Part shown: piece by piece, positions 1-8,238 of the stretch
Layout: each line of letters opens with the position of its first letter
Position numbering within the stretch: position 1 is the stretch's first letter
DNA from: Tieghemiomyces parasiticus
Lineage: Eukaryota; Kickxellomycota; Dimargaritomycetes; Dimargaritales; Dimargaritaceae
Reading direction: 5' to 3'
Assembly: GCA_027575765.1 (NCBI GenBank)
Contig: JANBPT010001236.1
Coordinates: 1 to 11,953, forward strand
DNA length: 11,953 nt
The notes under the pieces: generated by a model
Seen by the model: the letters and a program-made list of their open reading frames with translations, nothing else
Told to the model about the DNA's origin: nothing
The model's database searches: none
Made by a program: the position numbers and the translations under genes

Positions 1-143
1 TTTTCCCTATTGTCAACAAATGCAATCCCATACTATTTACTTCTAACTGTTATTGTAAACAACGCTATTTCTCCGGAAGTTAGGCCCAGACTGTCGTTGC
101 GTACGGCCTAACCAAAAACCCTCGCCCAGAGCCTAGCACCACA
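1..143 (-). mobile_element. D0, partial D-family element (solo-LTR-like)
   Basis: This is the right-hand part of a D element; the rest lies outside the window. It matches D3 (10119-10515) in the same orientation and D1 and D2 in reverse: the stretch with GTCAACAA, AATCCCATACT and TACGGCCTAACCAAA, then the end CTAGCACCACA. It stops at ACA-143 and is followed by GTCT, the target duplication of A1. Complete copies are about 400 bp. No coding capacity is seen. The strand given is the one opposite to D1 and D2. Confidence 0.85.
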
Positions 144-147
144 GTCT

Positions 148-572
148 TGTGAAGCGTAGTTTGGCAATAGTAAATTTAATAAAGAATAGTACCCCAAGGC
201 AGTGTTGGTAAAACACTCCCCAAGCTCAAAGGTGCTGGAGCTCAGGCTATAAATAATAATAATGAATCCTCAATAAATTTGTAGCCTGGCTGGCTACTCT
301 AAGGTTTGCCATTTTGCCTATTGGCCCTTCCAGGTATGAAACATAATAAATCGAAAAGTTGTAGAACAATAGGTTGCCTAGGTCATGGGACATTTAGACC
401 ATCAGCTGGTGGGAAATCTGCCAGTGGTGCATAATTGGAATGTTTCCATTCCCAAGGCCTCAGTCTTTTATCCTGATCCTTGTAGTTGACTCCATTTGGT
501 ATCATTGACCTTATGTAATAGAGTTAACCCTCAGGAATCTTCAGGAGCCCAAATAACTATCTGGGCTCCACA
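148..572 (+). mobile_element. A1, complete A-family element (425 bp, TSD GTCT)
   Basis: It starts TGTGAAGCG and ends GGGCTCCACA, giving imperfect terminal inverted repeats TGTGAAGC/TGTGGAGC. GTCT flanks it at 144-147 and 573-576, a perfect 4-bp target duplication. A2 (7382-7804) and A3 (8570-8995) are near-full-length homologues of the same size. Inside are a hairpin at 219-246, a TATAAATA next to it, and a 7-bp subterminal hairpin (GGAGCCC at 544-550 with GGGCTCC at 563-569). The last T of the right GTCT is also the first base of A4, so A1 inserted one base into the A4 end. There is no gene inside; reading frames across it are not conserved. A solo LTR is the favoured reading. Confidence 0.88.
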
Positions 573-575
573 GTC

Positions 576-1324
576 TGTGGAGCTGTTGCGGCAGCCTGCT
601 CTTATGCATCAAAAGTCAAGGGCAGAGGAGTGGCAGTTGGCCAACCCTTGCAGTCAGTCAGGGGGAACAGCGCAGTTGGTGCAAAGATGAATCAGGAGTT
701 GAGTGCAGATGGTGCTATAAGGTTGAAGAGAGTCTGAAGTTTATCATTCAAGGCAGACTTGGGATATTAAATATGAAATGAATATTGGCAATGATGCCAT
801 AATTGTTGATAACAAAGCCTCTTCCAGCCTTTATCAGGTAGTGATAAAGGCTGGCCTAATCTTATGTATTGGAGGTTATTGAGTTGTGGACAACGGTCCA
901 TAACAGAGCCCTGATATATTCTGGCCTCCTGAAGAGACCCAAGGGTCCCTTGTATTAGGGGGCAACGTTGGTGCCACAGTAAAAGGTCAACAAACCCACT
1001 AGGGGAAGGGGAAAGGACAATCCACAAGCACAAGACAATCCCCCAAACCCACCACCAATAGTATCCCAAATTTCCCATGGATGGGGTTACATACTTTTTG
1101 ATTTAATGTGTTTCATACTTTTCAATCTATTCTGTTCCATCTACCAGGTTGCCAGCCATACCCATTAGCCAGGGCAACCTGAGGGCACCTCAGTGCAGCA
1201 TCATTTTAGTTTTATATTTAAGGTGGAACCTATTACACCTAGTGGTTTGGGGAGTGTTTTTTCCCTACCCTGCATTGGGGTACCTAGTTCTTTATAAAAA
1301 CAGTTTTATTGCCTATTCTTCACA
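576..1324 (-). mobile_element. A4, diverged A-family element split by C1
   Basis: The element starts TGTGGAGC (576-583), is interrupted by C1 plus one GAGC copy, resumes at 910 with CCTGATAT, and ends TTCTTCACA at 1324. Without C1 it is about 423 bp, the normal A length. Matches to the reverse of A1 include the start, CTCCTGAAGA, GTTTCATAC, GCCAGCC, the block GGGAGTGTTTT and CCTGC..TGGGGTAC, and the end. It has very few CpGs, so it looks old. A 9-bp hairpin is present (CAGGTTGCC with GGCAACCTG, about 1144-1180). A 6-bp spacer (1325-1330) separates it from A5. Confidence 0.75.
584..905 (-). mobile_element. C1, complete C-family element inside A4 (322 bp, TSD GAGC)
   Basis: It begins TGTTGCGGCAGC and ends GGTCCATAACA. 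GAGC flanks it at 580-583 and 906-909, a perfect 4-bp duplication, and removing C1 with one GAGC restores the A4 terminus TGTGGAGCCC. C2 (8239-8567) and C3 (11691 to the window end) are reverse-orientation homologues. It contains a 12-bp perfect hairpin, CCAGCCTTTATC (824-835) and GATAAAGGCTGG (843-854). The apparent reading frame at 767-1078 crosses the C1/A4 junction and is not a gene. Confidence 0.9.
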
Positions 1325-1330
1325 TGATTT

Positions 1331-2030
1331 TGTGAAGGTTACCTAGATATTAGACCCTAAGGTCAGATATTTCAGTAACCTAATCATGATCTTAATAGGT
1401 AGGGGAGATGAGCTTCATTAAGGTAGAAATACTTGGGGCAAGAAAGTACAAATGAACCAAGGGAAATTCAAAAGGGTTGCCTGGAGGCAAGGCAGGGGAA
1501 ACACTCCCAGAACATAGAAGAGCAGAGGCTCAGGGTATATATATGATAAGGTAAATACCCAAATGACAGTGGTATTGATAATGCCTGCAATTACTACCAC
1601 TTAATCCCAGGTGGCAAGCCAGAGGTTGAGCTGGAACAGAACAATGGTCTCTCTAGGACATGGCCTCAAGAACAATAGGACAGGTTGCAGGATTAGTCAG
1701 CAACAAGTCTAGACAATAGGACAACCATCTAGATGTCTCTAAGAGGTGGGGCTTGTGACCATACAATCAAAGGCAATGCAGCCTTAAAGTACTACTACCA
1801 GGGTAGGTTCAGGGTAACTAGTGAGGAAACCTATGCAGGAATTCCCATGCCCTACAGTGGAATTTCCCATGCTATACAGGAGGACCTCTATACATGGGTG
1901 GGCAGTGGTGGATACCTTGTAGATGCCATTCCTACAAGTGGCAAGGTTATTATACCAAAACAAGGCATACTAGCAGGTATATCAAGTGGTAAAGAACCTT
2001 TAAGAAACCTAACAAAGTGAGGGCTCCACA
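1331..2030 (+). mobile_element. A5, long diverged A-like element (700 bp)
   Basis: It starts TGTGAAGG and ends GAGGGCTCCACA, the two A-family termini. The A core is recognisable near 1487-1545: GGCAAGGCAGGGGAAACACTCCC, shortened here to its shape (CAAGG, CAGGG, AACACTCCC), then CAGAGGCTCAGGGTATATATA. It is about 275 bp longer than A1-A4, so it carries extra sequence or is a different subfamily. No flanking duplication is visible (ATTT left, AACT right). CpG is almost absent, so it is probably among the oldest copies. No credible gene lies inside. Confidence 0.6.
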
Positions 2031-2033
2031 AAC

Positions 2034-2733
2034 TGCGGTGCCTTGTTAATAAATGGAGTCAAGGTCAAGTTATAAAGGGTTTTAAAAGAGTATGGTTTTT
2101 ATAGAAAAGAGATGTTGATTTATTACTAGGCGCAACAGGAGCAATATATATACTAAGAATAGTCTATTGTCAGAGGGTGAAGTCTACTGTCAATGGTGCC
2201 ATTGTCATGTTACCACCATCAGCAGTAGTTAAAGTATAAGTAATACCCTTCTGGCAGCCACATCTGGTGGCCACTGGAGCTAATTGAAATATTAAAAATG
2301 AATGGGCTGGACTCAGGTACCCAGCTAATAGCCTATTAGCCCTGGCACACAACAATGTAATACCATTTGAAGGATAGCACTAATAAAGCAAGATGTTAGC
2401 AGTGAAAAGGAATAGATATCAAGATTGGTTTTAGGGCATAAAAAAGGTATATAGAGTAAATGAGTGATTTTTCCAGGTGTTGTTATATTACTGGGAATAA
2501 GTGGCCTTTTGATGTAAGACTGCCAGCACAGAAACAAGTCAGCATTCAACTTTGGCATGATATCATCACAAACGCAATTGAGTTAAAACAATGGTAGTTC
2601 AGGAATTAAACTACTATGTGAGCCAGATCCAAAAGGGTATCAAGCCTGGTGAGCAATTAGTATACCACAAGCATCACAAGTTAGCAAGGAAACAGAGAGA
2701 GAAGGTGCTGAGGAAGGTGCCATCATCAAAACA
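2034..2733. mobile_element. L, probable old element of unknown family
   Basis: This stretch begins TGCGGTGCC, which fits a mutated TGTGGTGCC terminus, immediately after A5. It ends near CATCAAAACA, just before the AATT that precedes G1. No second copy is in the window, so the family and right boundary are guesses. It has a TATATATA at about 2145 and two 12-base near-repeats, AGTCTATTGTCA and AGTCTACTGTCA, about 20 bp apart near 2160-2190. CpG is nearly absent. No gene was recognised. Confidence 0.35.
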
Positions 2734-2738
2734 AAATT

Positions 2739-2971
2739 TATAGTTAATGTGTAAATGGTTTAGTCAGCAGGTAGAAAATGAGGTAAAAATTGGTATCCTA
2801 GAATTGGTCTCTTTTCCTAGTTCTGGACAACAGTAACCTGGGGTTTTATGTCCCCAAGGTCAGCAAGTTAAAATAAACTTGGTAGATAATAAACTATAGG
2901 CTTATGAGGACATGATGTACAAACAAGGAAGGCTAAGAGTTAAGGGACCGGAAAGTGCTGCGACCACCACA
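2739..2971 (-). mobile_element. G1, G-family element, CpG-decayed copy (TSD AATT)
   Basis: It is the reverse-complement partner of G2 (3458-3699) over its whole length; shared blocks include ATGGTTTAG, CCTAGTTC, CTGGGGTTTTATGTCCCCAA, AACTTGG, AAACTATA and CCGGAA-GTGCTGC. It runs from TATAGTTAATG (a decayed TGTAATA end) to ACCACCACA. AATT lies on both sides (2735-2738 and 2972-2975). Where G2 has CpG, G1 mostly has TpG or CpA. It contains a small hairpin, GGGG and CCCC around ACATAAAA. No gene is inside. Confidence 0.85.
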
Positions 2972-2975
2972 AATT

Positions 2976-3453
2976 TGTAAAGCGGGCCAATATCTGGAAG
3001 TCGGTCCCGCGCTCAAAAGAACCTCCAAGACAAAGTGGAGAATTCAGGAATATACAGTCGGACCGGGGCTGTCCGAATCTGTAACACAAAGTTTGATAGG
3101 TTAACTATTGACGGAGAAAACCTTAAATAAAATCTATAGACGTTTACCAACAAGCGAGCTTAAGAGAATATTGGTAATAGACTTTACTAACAGAATAGTG
3201 CCAACGGATGGCACTATGGGACAAGAATCGGAAAATAAGCTGCTGGGCCCTGTGTTGCATACTTGGGCCCGGCTTTTATACTATGACTATACTAAATGAT
3301 TAACGCTAATTGGTGGAGGGCCTGACTGGCCCCCCGTCTCTTCCGGGCCTCTCCCAGAGGTTGCCCGGTCTCTTTTCTTTGGTTATTCTTGATGGTTGTA
3401 TAGGCGCGGCCTATTACAGCTCCTCAAAGGGATAAGCCGTGCTCGGCTTCACA
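2976..3453 (+). mobile_element. E1, complete E-family element (478 bp, TSD AATT)
   Basis: It begins TGTAAAGCGG and ends CTCGGCTTCACA, so the ends form TGT(A/G)AAGC inverted repeats. AATT flanks it (2972-2975 and 3454-3457). E2 (5864-6340) is a close copy in the opposite orientation. It contains a long hairpin at 3242-3273 beside TATAAAAG on the minus strand, a 9-bp hairpin at 3195-3217, and a subterminal hairpin AAGCCG-TGCT-CGGCTT. It is CpG-rich and so probably young. The small reading frame at 3108-3299 is shared in part with E2 but breaks by frame and amino-acid change, so I do not call it a gene. Confidence 0.92.
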
Positions 3454-3457
3454 AATT

Positions 3458-3699
3458 TGTGATGAGTGCAGCACTTCCGGCTGCCTTAACCTCTAGCTTT
3501 CCTCATGTCTACGTCATCTTGTTGCAAGCTTATAGTTTGATGCTTACCAAGTCTATTTTAACTTGTTGACTTTGGGGACATAAAACCCCAGGTCGTCGTC
3601 GCCCGGAACTAGGGAGGGGGACGAATTTCAGAACCTCTACTCTTGTTTTTTTACTTTTCGGAAACCTGGATACTAAACCATTGATACCTTTATATTACA
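3458..3699 (+). mobile_element. G2, G-family element next to tRNA-Leu (TSD AATT)
   Basis: It runs from TGTGATGAGTGC to CTTTATATTACA, 242 bp, with AATT on both sides (3454-3457 and 3700-3703). It ends 8 bp before the tRNA-Leu 5' end. It is the inverted partner of G1, but retains many CpGs (for example GGTCGTCGTCGCCCGG), so it is less decayed. It carries the CATAAAACCCC box with its small hairpin. No coding potential is seen. Confidence 0.88.
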
Positions 3700-3707
3700 A
3701 ATTTATG

Positions 3708-3791
3708 GGTCAGATGGCCGAGCGGTCTAAGGCGCTACGTTCAGGTCGTAGTCTACTCTTGTAGGCGTGGGTTCGAATCCCACTCTGACCA
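3708..3791 (+). tRNA. tRNA-Leu (anticodon CAG)
   Basis: This is an 84-base cloverleaf of the long variable-arm type. The acceptor stem is GGTCAGA with TCTGACC and the discriminator is A-3791. The anticodon stem CTACG/CGTAG encloses a loop with CAG at 3742-3744, reading the Leu codon CUG. The variable arm has a CTAC/GTAG stem. The T stem is GTGGG/CCCAC with TTCGAAT, and the B box GGTTCGAATCC is at 3770-3780. There is no intron and no encoded CCA. The 3' flank has TTTT at 3795-3798. It faces tRNA-Gly across a 2-kb spacer. It appears functional. Confidence 0.97.
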
Positions 3792-3794
3792 TAA

Positions 3795-3798
3795 TTTT
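3795..3798 (+). terminator. Pol III oligo-T stop of tRNA-Leu
   Basis: Four T residues lie four bases after the mature 3' end. This is the shortest of the four stops here and may be leaky. Confidence 0.7.
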
Positions 3799-5768
3799 GT
3801 CCCATAATACTAAAAAATAACATCCATTGACCAACTTTACAACGTACCTTACGCCGGTACACAGTCGCGTGTAATGTCTTGACTAGGATCATTTCAACGT
3901 GATTATATGAGAAAAAAATCAAGCAAGATTGGTGCTCTGTCATTTAGAATACTAGAGATGTGTAGTCAAAAACATTACTTTATAATAGCATTGGGAGCAA
4001 TTTGATCCTACCTAGATTGTCAGTATGATAAGGACTAACAGCCAAGTTTATCAAAGTTATTTGAGTGCTTTCCTTTAATAATGACACAGGTAGTTTTTAA
4101 TGGTTTTTTGACTTTCCTGCTTTTTATTCTTTGTGCACTTCTTAATACTGTTTCACATGGTTGCTGCTACCAAGCATCTCATGATTCTACTAGGTTGAAG
4201 TACTCTATAGTACATAGCAACCAGCTCTGTTAGTAAAAATGACAGACCACCATCTGCTTTTACCTCTTCTGTTGTACTCTTGGCCCTATAGCATTACAGC
4301 ACACAATGGGGTTAGTACTATATATATGTATATGTTTAATAGTAGTCTAAAGTTAAGTGGTTTGCTATCAGTCCTTTTATACCACCTCACCTATTGCCTA
4401 TCATATAACTTACCATAGGGAAAGTCATGTGCAAACATGTGATAATGATCATGAAGGTAGCATAAAAGAAAATACAGTACAATAAAGTGAGTGGGGTAGA
4501 GAATGCAGTATATCATTAAGTAACCTGTTGCTAAGAGTATATGCCAAGTTGTGGTGCCTATACATGGGGGATGGCACTAACTGGACAAGTAGACAGGTGG
4601 GGAGGGTTTATTGAGGCAAGGAGATCAAGGGCCACCCAGGGGCGGTGAGTGCTGCACACTGTCAAGCAACACAAAAAAGTAGATGCCAAAAATGAAGACT
4701 GAGTTCATAAAGGCAGACTCAGAGGTTCATGTAGTAAGGTAGGACTGCAATGGCTCATAATTTTGGAAGCTATTCTAGGTGGCCAAAGGTTTCATGAGAA
4801 TGTGGGTTAGTAGTATTGGTTCAGGAAGAGGTGCATAGGAGAATCACACAAGCCAGACAGCCAGTTGCAGGGTGGTGTGCTGTTGTAGGAGAAACTTTGG
4901 GTAGTGTAGATGTGTGATAGCCCTAGTGTGGTTTTTAGGCACCATGGCAGGGTAGTTCCAAGGTTCACAGCTGAATTCTACACTCTTAGCTACTCTTGGA
5001 GTGAAATTAGAATGTCAAATGCTCATTGGTGGTTAAATTATAGCATTCACAAAGGGTAGAAAAAAAAATTAATGGCTGAGGTGGTGAAGAGGTCTTATTG
5101 TAGGAATAGTCAAAATGATCAGCATTGCTGAAACCTAATAATGTAGACCAATTAGTTTGAGCACTTAATACTGGCATTCCTACTACAAAACGTGGTTGGT
5201 AGCTCTGGTAGGCATGCCTGTGGTGGTGATTGGGAGCTACCACATTAGATTATCCCAAGGTAAAGTCCAAGTCTACTATTTCAGAACCATAAACTCTGTG
5301 ATAGTAGAATAGCCTTTTGGTTTTGGTATTAGACTTGGATCTAATATCAGCACACCTGCAACTTGAAAGTCTAAACATAGGGGTTGTGAAACTTGAACTT
5401 GATTGGTATCAACTTGGAATCTTATATATGGAAAAATACCTATAATTTGGACTTGTGACAATGTAGGGAGAGAGCAGGTGATTGCAGGCTAGCCTAGAGA
5501 AGTATTCAATGTTGTTCTGAGAGGAATGCTGGTCTAGCTGGCTGTGAGAAGCACACTTTTGGCTATTGTTCTAGCTGTAAATGTTAGTTGAGGCATGAAT
5601 GTTTAGTGAGTTGTTGGCTGCTTTCTTGTACTTCATGGTATGAGAATACTTTTGGCAACCACGGCAGGCTAAAATTGAACACTATCACAGTTGATTGTAA
5701 CGAAAAGTTGCGCCTTCATATTAAATTAGTTTCATTAATCAATCTGCTTTGGGAAGGAGCTAAAACCG
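3799..5768. other. Gene-free decayed spacer between convergent tRNA-Leu and tRNA-Gly
   Basis: No gene, RNA gene or A-, C-, D- or E-type element was recognised here apart from the small repeat M3 (5219-5354). The frames present are short and unlike any family I know. The first about 110 bp (CpGs near 3842-3900) and the last about 90 bp (5698-5715) keep CpG, but the middle, roughly 3960-5690, has almost none (one near 4641, one near 5190). The rest is probably very old repeat material that can no longer be assigned by eye. Confidence 0.6.
5219..5354 (+). repeat. M3, copy of a 133-136 bp M repeat
   Basis: It begins TGTGGTGGTGATTGGGA and ends ATCAGCACA. It matches M1 (9666-9798) and M2 (9465-9597) through CCACATTAGAT, GGTAAAGTCCAAGTCT, TGTGATAGTAGAATAGCC and TATTAGACTTGG. 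Homology starts and stops abruptly at these ends and the outside sequence differs in all three copies, so the boundaries are real. The ends TGTG...CACA suggest a small non-autonomous mobile element. No clear flanking duplication is seen. It is not next to a tRNA 5' end. Confidence 0.75.
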
Positions 5769-5778
5769 AAAAAAAAAA
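5769..5778 (-). terminator. Pol III oligo-T stop of tRNA-Gly
   Basis: Ten consecutive A on the plus strand are T10 on the tRNA-Gly strand, four bases past its 3' end. This is a strong Pol III terminator. Confidence 0.9.
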
Positions 5779-5782
5779 GATG

Positions 5783-5853
5783 TGCGCAGACGGGGAATCG
5801 AACCCCGGTCTATCGCGTGGCAGGCGATAATTATACCACTAAACCATCTGCGC
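5783..5853 (-). tRNA. tRNA-Gly (anticodon GCC)
   Basis: This is a 71-base cloverleaf. The acceptor stem is GCGCAGA with TCTGCGC, with discriminator A. The anticodon stem ATCGC/GCGAT encloses CTGCCAC, with GCC at 5819-5821 reading GGC and GGU. The T stem CCGGG-type arm has TTCGATT. It is intronless, with no encoded CCA. A ten-base spacer (5854-5863) separates its 5' end from E2. All stems pair, so it is probably active. Confidence 0.97.
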
Positions 5854-5863
5854 CTCATGTTTT

Positions 5864-6340
5864 TGTGAAGCCGAGCACGGGTTATGCCTTTGAGGAGCTG
5901 GAATAGGCCGCGCCTATACAACCTTTGAAAATAACAAAAGAAAAGAGACCGGGCGACCTCTGGGAGAGGCCCGGAAGAGACGGGGGGCCAGCCAGGCCCT
6001 CCACCAATTAGCGTTAATCCTTTATTACAGTTATAGTATATAAGCCGGGCCCAAGTATGCAACACAGGGCCCGGCAGCTTATTCCCAATTCCTGTCCCAT
6101 AGTGCCATCCGTTGGCACTATTTCGTTAGTAAAGTCTAGTACCAATATTCCCTTAAGCTCGTTTGTTGGTAACGTTTCTAGATTTTGTTTCGAGGTTTTC
6201 TTGGTCAATAGTTTACCTATCAAACTTTGCGTTACAGATTTGGACAGCCCTGGTCCAACTGTATCTTCCCAAACTCTCCACTTTGTCTTGGAGGTTCTTT
6301 TGAAAGCGGGACCAGCTTCCAGATACTGGTCCGCTTTACA
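5864..6340 (-). mobile_element. E2, complete E-family element at tRNA-Gly (477 bp, TSD TTTT)
   Basis: It begins TGTGAAGCCGAGC and ends GTCCGCTTTACA. TTTT flanks it at 5860-5863 and 6341-6344; this is a weak-complexity duplication, but it falls exactly at both borders. It is the inverted counterpart of E1. On its plus strand there is TATATAAG (6037-6044), then a perfect 9-bp hairpin GCCGGGCCC (6044-6052) and GGGCCCGGC (6067-6075) with a 14-base loop. A second 9-bp hairpin is at 6099-6121, and a third near the end (GGACCAG/CTGGTCC). It is CpG-rich. Frames inside are not conserved with E1. Confidence 0.92.
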
Positions 6341-6344
6341 TTTT

Positions 6345-6644
6345 TGTAATGTTGTGACAGGGATTGGGAGTAACTAGGTTTGGGATCAAAACGTCTGGTA
6401 AGATGATAATGAGAATAAAGGTAAGAAACCAACTACCATTCCAAGAAGAGGAAACTGGCCCAGTATTTATTCATGTTGCAATATTACTGGAGACATACCC
6501 TTGTGCACATAGGCTGGGTTGTTCAGATCAAAGATAGAGGCAGTTCAATGCTATCATAGTTTGGTAAGTCAATTGGTTATAAGAGGCTGGGAACCCTACA
6601 GTGATCCTAAAAACGGCCTTTTTTAGTTGCTCTATCACTTCACT
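6345..6644. mobile_element. I1, unassigned element-like segment
   Basis: This 300-bp piece fills the gap between E2 and D1. It begins TGTAATGTTGTG straight after the TTTT of E2, which fits an element terminus. The right end is uncertain; TCACTTCA at 6635-6642 is one choice. No second copy was seen in the window and no flanking duplication is clear. No gene was recognised. It may be a truncated older insertion. Confidence 0.35.
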
Positions 6645-6648
6645 AAAT

Positions 6649-7051
6649 TGTGGTGCTAGGCCTTGGACGGGGTTTTTTGGTTAGGCCATACGCAACAATG
6701 GTCTAGGCCTAATGGCAGGAGGAACAGTGTTGTTTATGGTAATGAGGAAAAGTAAATAGTATGGGATTGTTCCTGGGTGGTTTGTTGACAATAAGAATAA
6801 ATATAAAGTTTTACTAAGACAACTCAAAAATAGAATAATCAAAAAAATAGCTGGCAAGCCCTTGCCTAACTGTGCAGGCTCGCTTTTATACTGATGAGCG
6901 GGGGAAGGATCTACATCCCCCTGCATGAGGCGCGTAACCTTAAAACTTTATCCTAGCTTTCCCCCACAAAGGCTTGCCCATTGTTTTGATCTTGCAATAT
7001 TGACGTGCCCGTCAGATGCCTTCAAGCGGCAAAGAAGGTGTTGGCACCACA
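6649..7051 (+). mobile_element. D1, complete D-family element (403 bp, TSD AAAT)
   Basis: It begins TGTGGTGCTAGGCC and ends GTTGGCACCACA. AAAT flanks it at 6645-6648 and 7052-7055. It matches D2 (11290-11690) in the same orientation and D3 in reverse. On the minus strand it has TATAAAAG followed by a hairpin (6854-6861 with 6876-6883), the same layout as D3. The 81-codon minus frame at 6681-6926 resembles one in D2 but is broken in D3 by an early stop, so it is not a gene. Confidence 0.93.
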
Positions 7052-7055
7052 AAAT

Positions 7056-7378
7056 TGTTGTGCGTGGAACTTAAAACCTTTTATCATTTCCTTTATCGTT
7101 TTGATTTTACGTTTGTTTATCAGGTTTGGACAACTCTTTGACTCTGATCCTATATCAGACTTGTCACTTTGTCAAAGGAACCGTTACTATCTGTTATTCA
7201 TTCTTGTTCAATGATTAAGCTTTGCTTTCTTCCAATTATAAAAGGCGTGAACCGCGCCCTACAATAAAAGACAGATAATACACTCTTTTCATATTTTGAC
7301 CTAATTCAACCATTAAGTTTTCTTCATCTCTATTTGATATACCATACAAAAGACGCTGAACTGCCATTGTTCACAACA
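7056..7378 (+). mobile_element. J, single-copy element (323 bp, TSD AAAT)
   Basis: It begins TGTTGTGCGTGG and ends TTGTTCACAACA, giving perfect 7-bp inverted ends TGTTGTG/CACAACA. AAAT is at 7052-7055 and again at 7379-7382, where the final T is also the first base of A2. Its length is close to the C family (322-329 bp) but I see no clear internal match. It has TATAAAAG near 7238 followed by GGCG-TGAACCG-CGCC. No gene is inside. Confidence 0.75.
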
Positions 7379-7381
7379 AAA

Positions 7382-7804
7382 TGTAAAGTGTGGGTTTTAA
7401 TAGTAGATTTAATAAATAATAGTACCCCAAGGCAGGGTTGGGAAAACACTCCCCAAGCTCCAACGTACTGGAGCTTGGGCTATAAATAATGATTCTGAAT
7501 CTTCAAGGAGTTGTGGCCCTGCTGGCTACTCCATAGTTTGCCACTTCCCCAATTGGCCCTCCAGGATATGAAACATAATAAATCAAAAAGTTGTAGAACA
7601 ATAGGTTGCCTAGGTCATGGGAAATTTAGACCATCAGCTGGTGGGAAATCTGCCGGTGGTGCATAATTGAAATGTTTCCATTCCCAAGGCCTCAGTCTTT
7701 AATCCTGATCCTTGTAGTCAACGCCATTTGGTATCATTGACCTTATGTAATAGAGTCAACCCTCAGGAATCTTCAAGAGCCCAAACAACTATCTGGGCTC
7801 CACA
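7382..7804 (+). mobile_element. A2, complete A-family element (423 bp)
   Basis: It begins TGTAAAGTG and ends GGGCTCCACA, and is collinear with A1 and A3. AAAA lies on the right (7805-7808); the left flank before J inserted would have been TAAA, so the duplication matches at three of four bases. The core hairpin is the longest of the family, 11 bp: CCCAAGCTCCA (7452-7462) and TGGAGCTTGGG (7469-7479). The differences from A3 in this stem are compensated on both arms. Confidence 0.85.
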
Positions 7805-7808
7805 AAAA

Positions 7809-8232
7809 TGTGGAGCTTAGCCTTAGTTATATACCAAAGATGTAATAACAATAAAGCTCCACTGAACTACCGACGTTCAGGGTACTGCAATAAATATAAT
7901 GTACAGTGACAATAACCTACAAAAGGTTAATGGAGTAAATGATGGACTACAAAAGTTGCCAGGTCAATGAATAACCAAAAGGTATTACGGAAATAACTTT
8001 ATCAAAAAGAACTCCCTTTGCCACAGTGAGCCACTGCGGCTTGACTATATATACTTGGGCAATCACTAGGTGGCAAGTTATGATTTACATGTGGTGTTTC
8101 TAAAGTAATTCTACTGGTCTTACTATGACCCGTCCAGTTTCACCTAGGCCTTAATTATAAAACTAATCTTGCCAGAATATGTATCTTGGCTTCTAAATCT
8201 CATTAAGTGTAGAACCTACAGACGGCTACACA
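7809..8232. mobile_element. K, single-copy element (424 bp, TSD AAAA)
   Basis: It begins TGTGGAGCTTAG and ends GACGGCTACACA, with AAAA at 7805-7808 and 8233-8236. Length and the first eight bases match the reverse of an A element, but the interior does not align by eye, so I keep it separate. It has TATATATA near 8047, flanked by a short ACTTG/CAAGT stem, and a subterminal TGTAG-AAC-CTACA hairpin at about 8208-8220. No gene was recognised. Confidence 0.7.
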
Positions 8233-8238
8233 AAAATA

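Larger units (their letters stand above)
2735..3703. repeat. AATT ladder: four target-site copies around three elements
   Basis: AATT occurs at 2735-2738, 2972-2975, 3454-3457 and 3700-3703. These are exactly the gaps before G1, between G1 and E1, between E1 and G2, and after G2. Three insertions into one AATT at positions -8 to -5 from tRNA-Leu would give this pattern, each adding one more copy. Single AATT matches could be chance; four at exact element borders are not easily explained otherwise. Confidence 0.85.

Noticed and set aside
576..583. Reading A1 and the next segment as one palindromic attachment site (GCTCCACA-GTC-TGTGGAGC)
   Set aside because: It is explained as the A1 end, its GTCT duplication and the A4 start; other joints have different spacers of 2-6 bp.
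767..1078. 103-codon frame on the minus strand
   Set aside because: It spans the junction of C1 and A4, two mobile elements joined by insertion, and is not preserved in other copies.
3108..3299. Shared peptide (LPT.ELK.ILV..FTN) in E1 and E2 frames
   Set aside because: Most differences change amino acids and the later part shifts frame between copies, so selection on protein is not supported.
6681..6926. Similar 80-81 codon minus frames in D1 (6681-6926) and D2 (11322-11564)
   Set aside because: Likeness follows from element homology. In D3 the same frame stops after about 13 codons, and the frame crosses the TATA hairpin.
6890..6945. Hammerhead-like CTGATGAG in D1
   Set aside because: The required GAAA after stem II is absent and D2 and D3 read CTGGTGA instead.
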